Below the pieces are notes generated by a model. The model made no database searches, was not told where the DNA came from, and was given only the letters and a program-made list of their open reading frames with translations. Shown piece after piece: positions 61,497 through 64,000 of a DNA stretch of 64,000 bases (positions within the stretch are counted from its first letter, which is position 1; each line of letters starts with the position of its first letter). The stretch is from an uncultured Maribacter sp. (lineage in GTDB: Bacteria; Bacteroidota; Bacteroidia; Flavobacteriales; Flavobacteriaceae): NCBI RefSeq assembly GCF_947495965.1, contig NZ_CANMBB010000005.1:62001-126000 (forward strand), written 5' to 3'. Both the position numbers and the translations under genes were made by a program.

Positions 61497-63785
61497 TTAA
61501 TTAATTAACTTAAAATTATCTTCCAATACTGTTTTAGAGCTTCCTCCTAAAAAGACAGTAAACTCTCCTTTTTCTGCTTCCCATTTATTATTTGCAGAAT
61601 AAAATTGAAGCAGTTTTTCGTCTATAACAAAACTTACATCTTTAGATTCTCCAGGTTTTAAAGAAATTATTTTAAAACCTTTTAATTCCTTCACAGGTCT
61701 TGTAATACTTGCAAATTTGTCTTGAATATATAATTGCACTACTTCTTTACCTTCATATTTTCCAGTATTAGTAAGCGTACAAGAAACTGTAATATTTTCT
61801 CCTTTTTTAAAATAGGTTTTAGTTAATTTTAAATTACTGTATTTAAAATTTGTATAACTTAATCCATATCCAAATTCATATAAAGGAGTATTAGTTTCAT
61901 CTATATAATGCGACCAAAAAACCATATTTGGAGCAGGAATTTTTGGTCTTCCAGTGCTTTTATAATTATAATAAATAGGAATTTGCCCAACACTCTTAGG
62001 AAAAGTCATTGGTAACTTACCACTTGGGTTATAATCGCCATACAACACTTGAGCAATTGCATTACCACTTTGCGTACCTAAATGCCATGCTTCTACAATG
62101 GAAGGTATATTTTCATTAGCCCAATTAATAGCTAACGGACGACCGTTCATTAAGACCAAAACTATATTTTTATTTACTTTATAAACAGCTTCTAAAAGTT
62201 CCTGTTGTAATCCTGGCAAATCTAAATTTGTTCTACTTCTTCCTTCTCCAGATTGAAAACCGTTTTCTCCTAAAACTAGTATAACCACATCATTTTTTGC
62301 AGCTAAAGCAACTGCTTCTTTTATACCCGCTCTGTCCGTTTTATTTATTTTTGTTTCTAATGTAAAATCTGTTTTTCCATGGGCTAAGACTACCCCTTTT
62401 TCATAAGAAATTTTATTTCCTTTATACGCATTTAAACCTTCTAAAACAGATACTGCTGTATTATCATCTGCAGCTATTCGCCAACTTCCAAGTGGACTAT
62501 TCTTATCTTGAGCTAAGTCTCCTATTACTGCAATTTTTTGCCCTTTTTTAGGCAAAGGAAGTAATTGTTTTTCATTTTTTAAAAGAACAATAGATTTCTT
62601 AGCCATGTCTAATACCTCAGCTTGGTTTTTAGCACTCCCAATTTCCTCCTTCTCTCTTTTTTCATCACAATACAAATATGGATTATCAAAAAGCCCTAAC
62701 TCATACTTAACAGTTAAAATTCTTTTTACCGCATCGTTTATCTTTTCTACATCTACTTTTCCACTACATACTAAAGCTTCTAAATGATTTACGTACGCAT
62801 AGGATTCCATATCCATATCAGAACCGGCATTTACTGCAATTGCACTTGCTTGAGTTTTATTTTCTGCATATCCATGCTCTATCATCTCATTAATAGATCC
62901 CCAGTCCGAAACTACAAACCCTTTATAATTCCATTCTCCTTTTAAAACATCTCTTTGTAAAAAAGAATTACCAGTTGCTGGCACTCCATTAAGCTCATTA
63001 AAAGAATTCATAAAAGTTTTTACATCTGCATCAATTGCCGCTTTAAATGGAGGAAAAATCACATTACGTAATGTTGCTGTACCAACATCTACGGTATTGT
63101 AGTCTCTACCAGATTCTGAAAAACCATAGCCAGCAAAATGTTTAGCACAAGCAGCAATAGTATACACAGCACTTAAATTATCTCCCTGAAAACCTTTTAC
63201 TCGTGCATATGCAATTTTACTTGCTAAATAAGTGTCTTCTCCTGCACCTTCCATTACACGTCCCCAACGAGCATCTCTAGAAATATCTACCATTGGTGCA
63301 AATGTCCAATTTATACCACTTGCAGCAGCTTCTCTTGCAGCAACCTCAGCCGATTTTTTAATAGCATCCATATCCCAACTAGCAGCTTCTGCTAAAGGAA
63401 TTGGGCTAATTGTTTTATAGCCATGAATAACATCAAAACCAATGATTAAAGGAATGCCTAATCTTGTTTCTTCTACGGCTATTTTTTGTACACGCCTTAC
63501 TTCTTCTACACCACGAACATTTAGCATAGAACCTACTTGCCCAGATTTTAAATTGTCGTATTTTTTTGCTCCATCTCCTTCTTTTGGGCTAGGCCCTGTA
63601 ACATTCCAAAAGCCATTGTACTGGTTCATTTGACCAATTTTTTCTTTTAGAGTCATCTTACTTAAAAGAGATGCCACTTTTTGTTTAATTTCTTCTTTAG
63701 AATCCTTATTGCCTCCCCTTTTTTCTTGTGCATTTATATTGCATAATAAAAATATAAAACACAGTGTTACAATTTTTTTTTTCAT
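61497..63785 (-). CDS. GH3 family beta-glucosidase (BglX-like)
   Basis: The 762-residue enzyme has a signal peptide (LCFIFLLCNINAQ). The GH3 N-terminal barrel shows GFDVIHGYKTISPIPLAEAASWD, APMVDISRDARWGRVMEGAGED, AKHFAGYG (215-216 KH motif) and the nucleophile Asp294 in GFVVSDWGSI. The C-terminal sandwich carries VLVLGENGFQSGEGRSRTNLDLP, and a fibronectin-III-like domain (about 650-760) closes the chain. The length is normal. It releases glucose from beta-glucans in the periplasm. A GH16 gene upstream suggests a laminarin role. Confidence 0.96.
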   Translation of the reverse strand: MKKKIVTLCFIFLLCNINAQEKRGGNKDSKEEIKQKVASLLSKMTLKEKIGQMNQYNGFWNVTGPSPKEGDGAKKYDNLKSGQVGSMLNVRGVEEVRRVQKIAVEETRLGIPLIIGFDVIHGYKTISPIPLAEAASWDMDAIKKSAEVAAREAAASGINWTFAPMVDISRDARWGRVMEGAGEDTYLASKIAYARVKGFQGDNLSAVYTIAACAKHFAGYGFSESGRDYNTVDVGTATLRNVIFPPFKAAIDADVKTFMNSFNELNGVPATGNSFLQRDVLKGEWNYKGFVVSDWGSINEMIEHGYAENKTQASAIAVNAGSDMDMESYAYVNHLEALVCSGKVDVEKINDAVKRILTVKYELGLFDNPYLYCDEKREKEEIGSAKNQAEVLDMAKKSIVLLKNEKQLLPLPKKGQKIAVIGDLAQDKNSPLGSWRIAADDNTAVSVLEGLNAYKGNKISYEKGVVLAHGKTDFTLETKINKTDRAGIKEAVALAAKNDVVILVLGENGFQSGEGRSRTNLDLPGLQQELLEAVYKVNKNIVLVLMNGRPLAINWANENIPSIVEAWHLGTQSGNAIAQVLYGDYNPSGKLPMTFPKSVGQIPIYYNYKSTGRPKIPAPNMVFWSHYIDETNTPLYEFGYGLSYTNFKYSNLKLTKTYFKKGENITVSCTLTNTGKYEGKEVVQLYIQDKFASITRPVKELKGFKIISLKPGESKDVSFVIDEKLLQFYSANNKWEAEKGEFTVFLGGSSKTVLEDNFKLIN

Positions 63786-63820
63786 TGCTTTTATTCTTAA
63801 AAACTACTATAAATTAAAAA

Positions 63821-63854
63821 GGAGAAATCTTAAACATTACAGAAAGATTCCTCC
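63821..63854 (-). terminator. Terminator between the GH16 and GH3 genes
   Basis: On the minus strand GGAGGAATCTT (63854-63844) pairs with AAGATTTCTCC (63831-63821) over 11 bp with one wobble, followed by TTTTT. It may lower or stop read-through from GH16 into GH3. Confidence 0.7.
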
Positions 63855-63885
63855 TCTTTTAGGAATATATTAGATACCCATTTTT

Positions 63886-64000
63886 TTATTGGTATACCCT
63901 TACATAATCTATCTCCATCGAATCTTCAATAAAACCAGGATCAACAGTACCTCCTAAAGTTCCTCCCATAGCAACATTAAGAATCATAAAAAAGTCTAGG
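63886..64000 (-). CDS. GH16 family glucanase, C-terminal end only
   Basis: Only the last 37 residues lie in the window, with the stop at 63888-63886. The sequence LDFFMILNVAMGGTLGG, then FIEDSMEIDYVRVYQ, is the closing strand set of GH16 laminarinases and related beta-glucanases. The frame runs off the window edge. With GH3 downstream it fits a laminarin-degrading cluster. Confidence 0.85.
   Translation of the reverse strand, partial: LDFFMILNVAMGGTLGGTVDPGFIEDSMEIDYVRVYQ

Overview
The window is chromosomal DNA of a low-GC (about one third GC by eye) member of the Bacteroidota, almost certainly a marine Flavobacteriaceae. The signs are a SusC/SusD pair with sulfatase and glycosidases, both a type III and a type II glutamine synthetase, a Bacteroidota-type PurM and DnaJ, many Cys-lipoproteins, no useful Shine-Dalgarno sequences, and promoters of the Bacteroidota form TTTG-N19-TAnnTTTG (clearest before the tRNA gene). 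I cannot name the genus.

Layout. 1-13.9 kb is mostly housekeeping: a partial M28 peptidase and PPK2 kinase, a sigma-54 activator without a DNA-binding domain, a DUF6268 outer-membrane protein, MscS, an ABC exporter, GrpE-DnaJ, an epimerase, MnmD, IlvE and a MazG-like pyrophosphohydrolase. 13.9-17.9 kb holds small membrane proteins, CrcB and a nitrogen operon (PII, Amt, a beta-barrel porin). 18-28.4 kb is mixed: DUF1684, an MFS exporter behind a terminator-like leader, hydrolases, a second MscS, Lrp, PurU, DUF4197 and a membrane-bound AraC regulator. 28.4-36.7 kb carries pyrF-prfA, apbE, a Rieske lipoprotein, purM, and GSIII facing GSII. 36.7-43.4 kb has a glycerophosphodiesterase broken by a stop codon, a CaCA antiporter, a 20-codon mini-gene with its own terminator, a DUF885 peptidase, apt, a LacI regulator and tRNA-Arg(ACG).

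43.4-59.8 kb is a polysaccharide utilisation locus (PUL). On the minus strand are three units: (i) sulfatase, DUF1593-GH43 fusion, GH117; (ii) SusC-SusD; (iii) an SDR oxidoreductase, UxuA and UxaC, the route from glucuronate through fructuronate and mannonate to KDG. Each unit is closed by a strong hairpin. A TPR/one-TM/LuxR-like regulator diverges from the sulfatase. The genes together suggest import and breakdown of a sulfated, uronate-containing algal polysaccharide, but there is no polysaccharide lyase, GH88 or GH105, so the uronate-releasing step is unexplained. The last 4 kb has a YeeE/YedE sulfur-transport pair and a GH3 plus the end of a GH16, as in laminarin loci.

Most notable beyond the genes: the glnB-amt and GSII promoters share one block (ACCCCCT, then TTTAG, then AACATATnTTTG) at identical spacing, 20 kb apart, which points to a common nitrogen regulator; the MFS leader has a terminator and a competing antiterminator pairing; and the GlpQ-like gene carries an in-frame TAA that separates its signal peptide and catalytic HRG motif from the rest.
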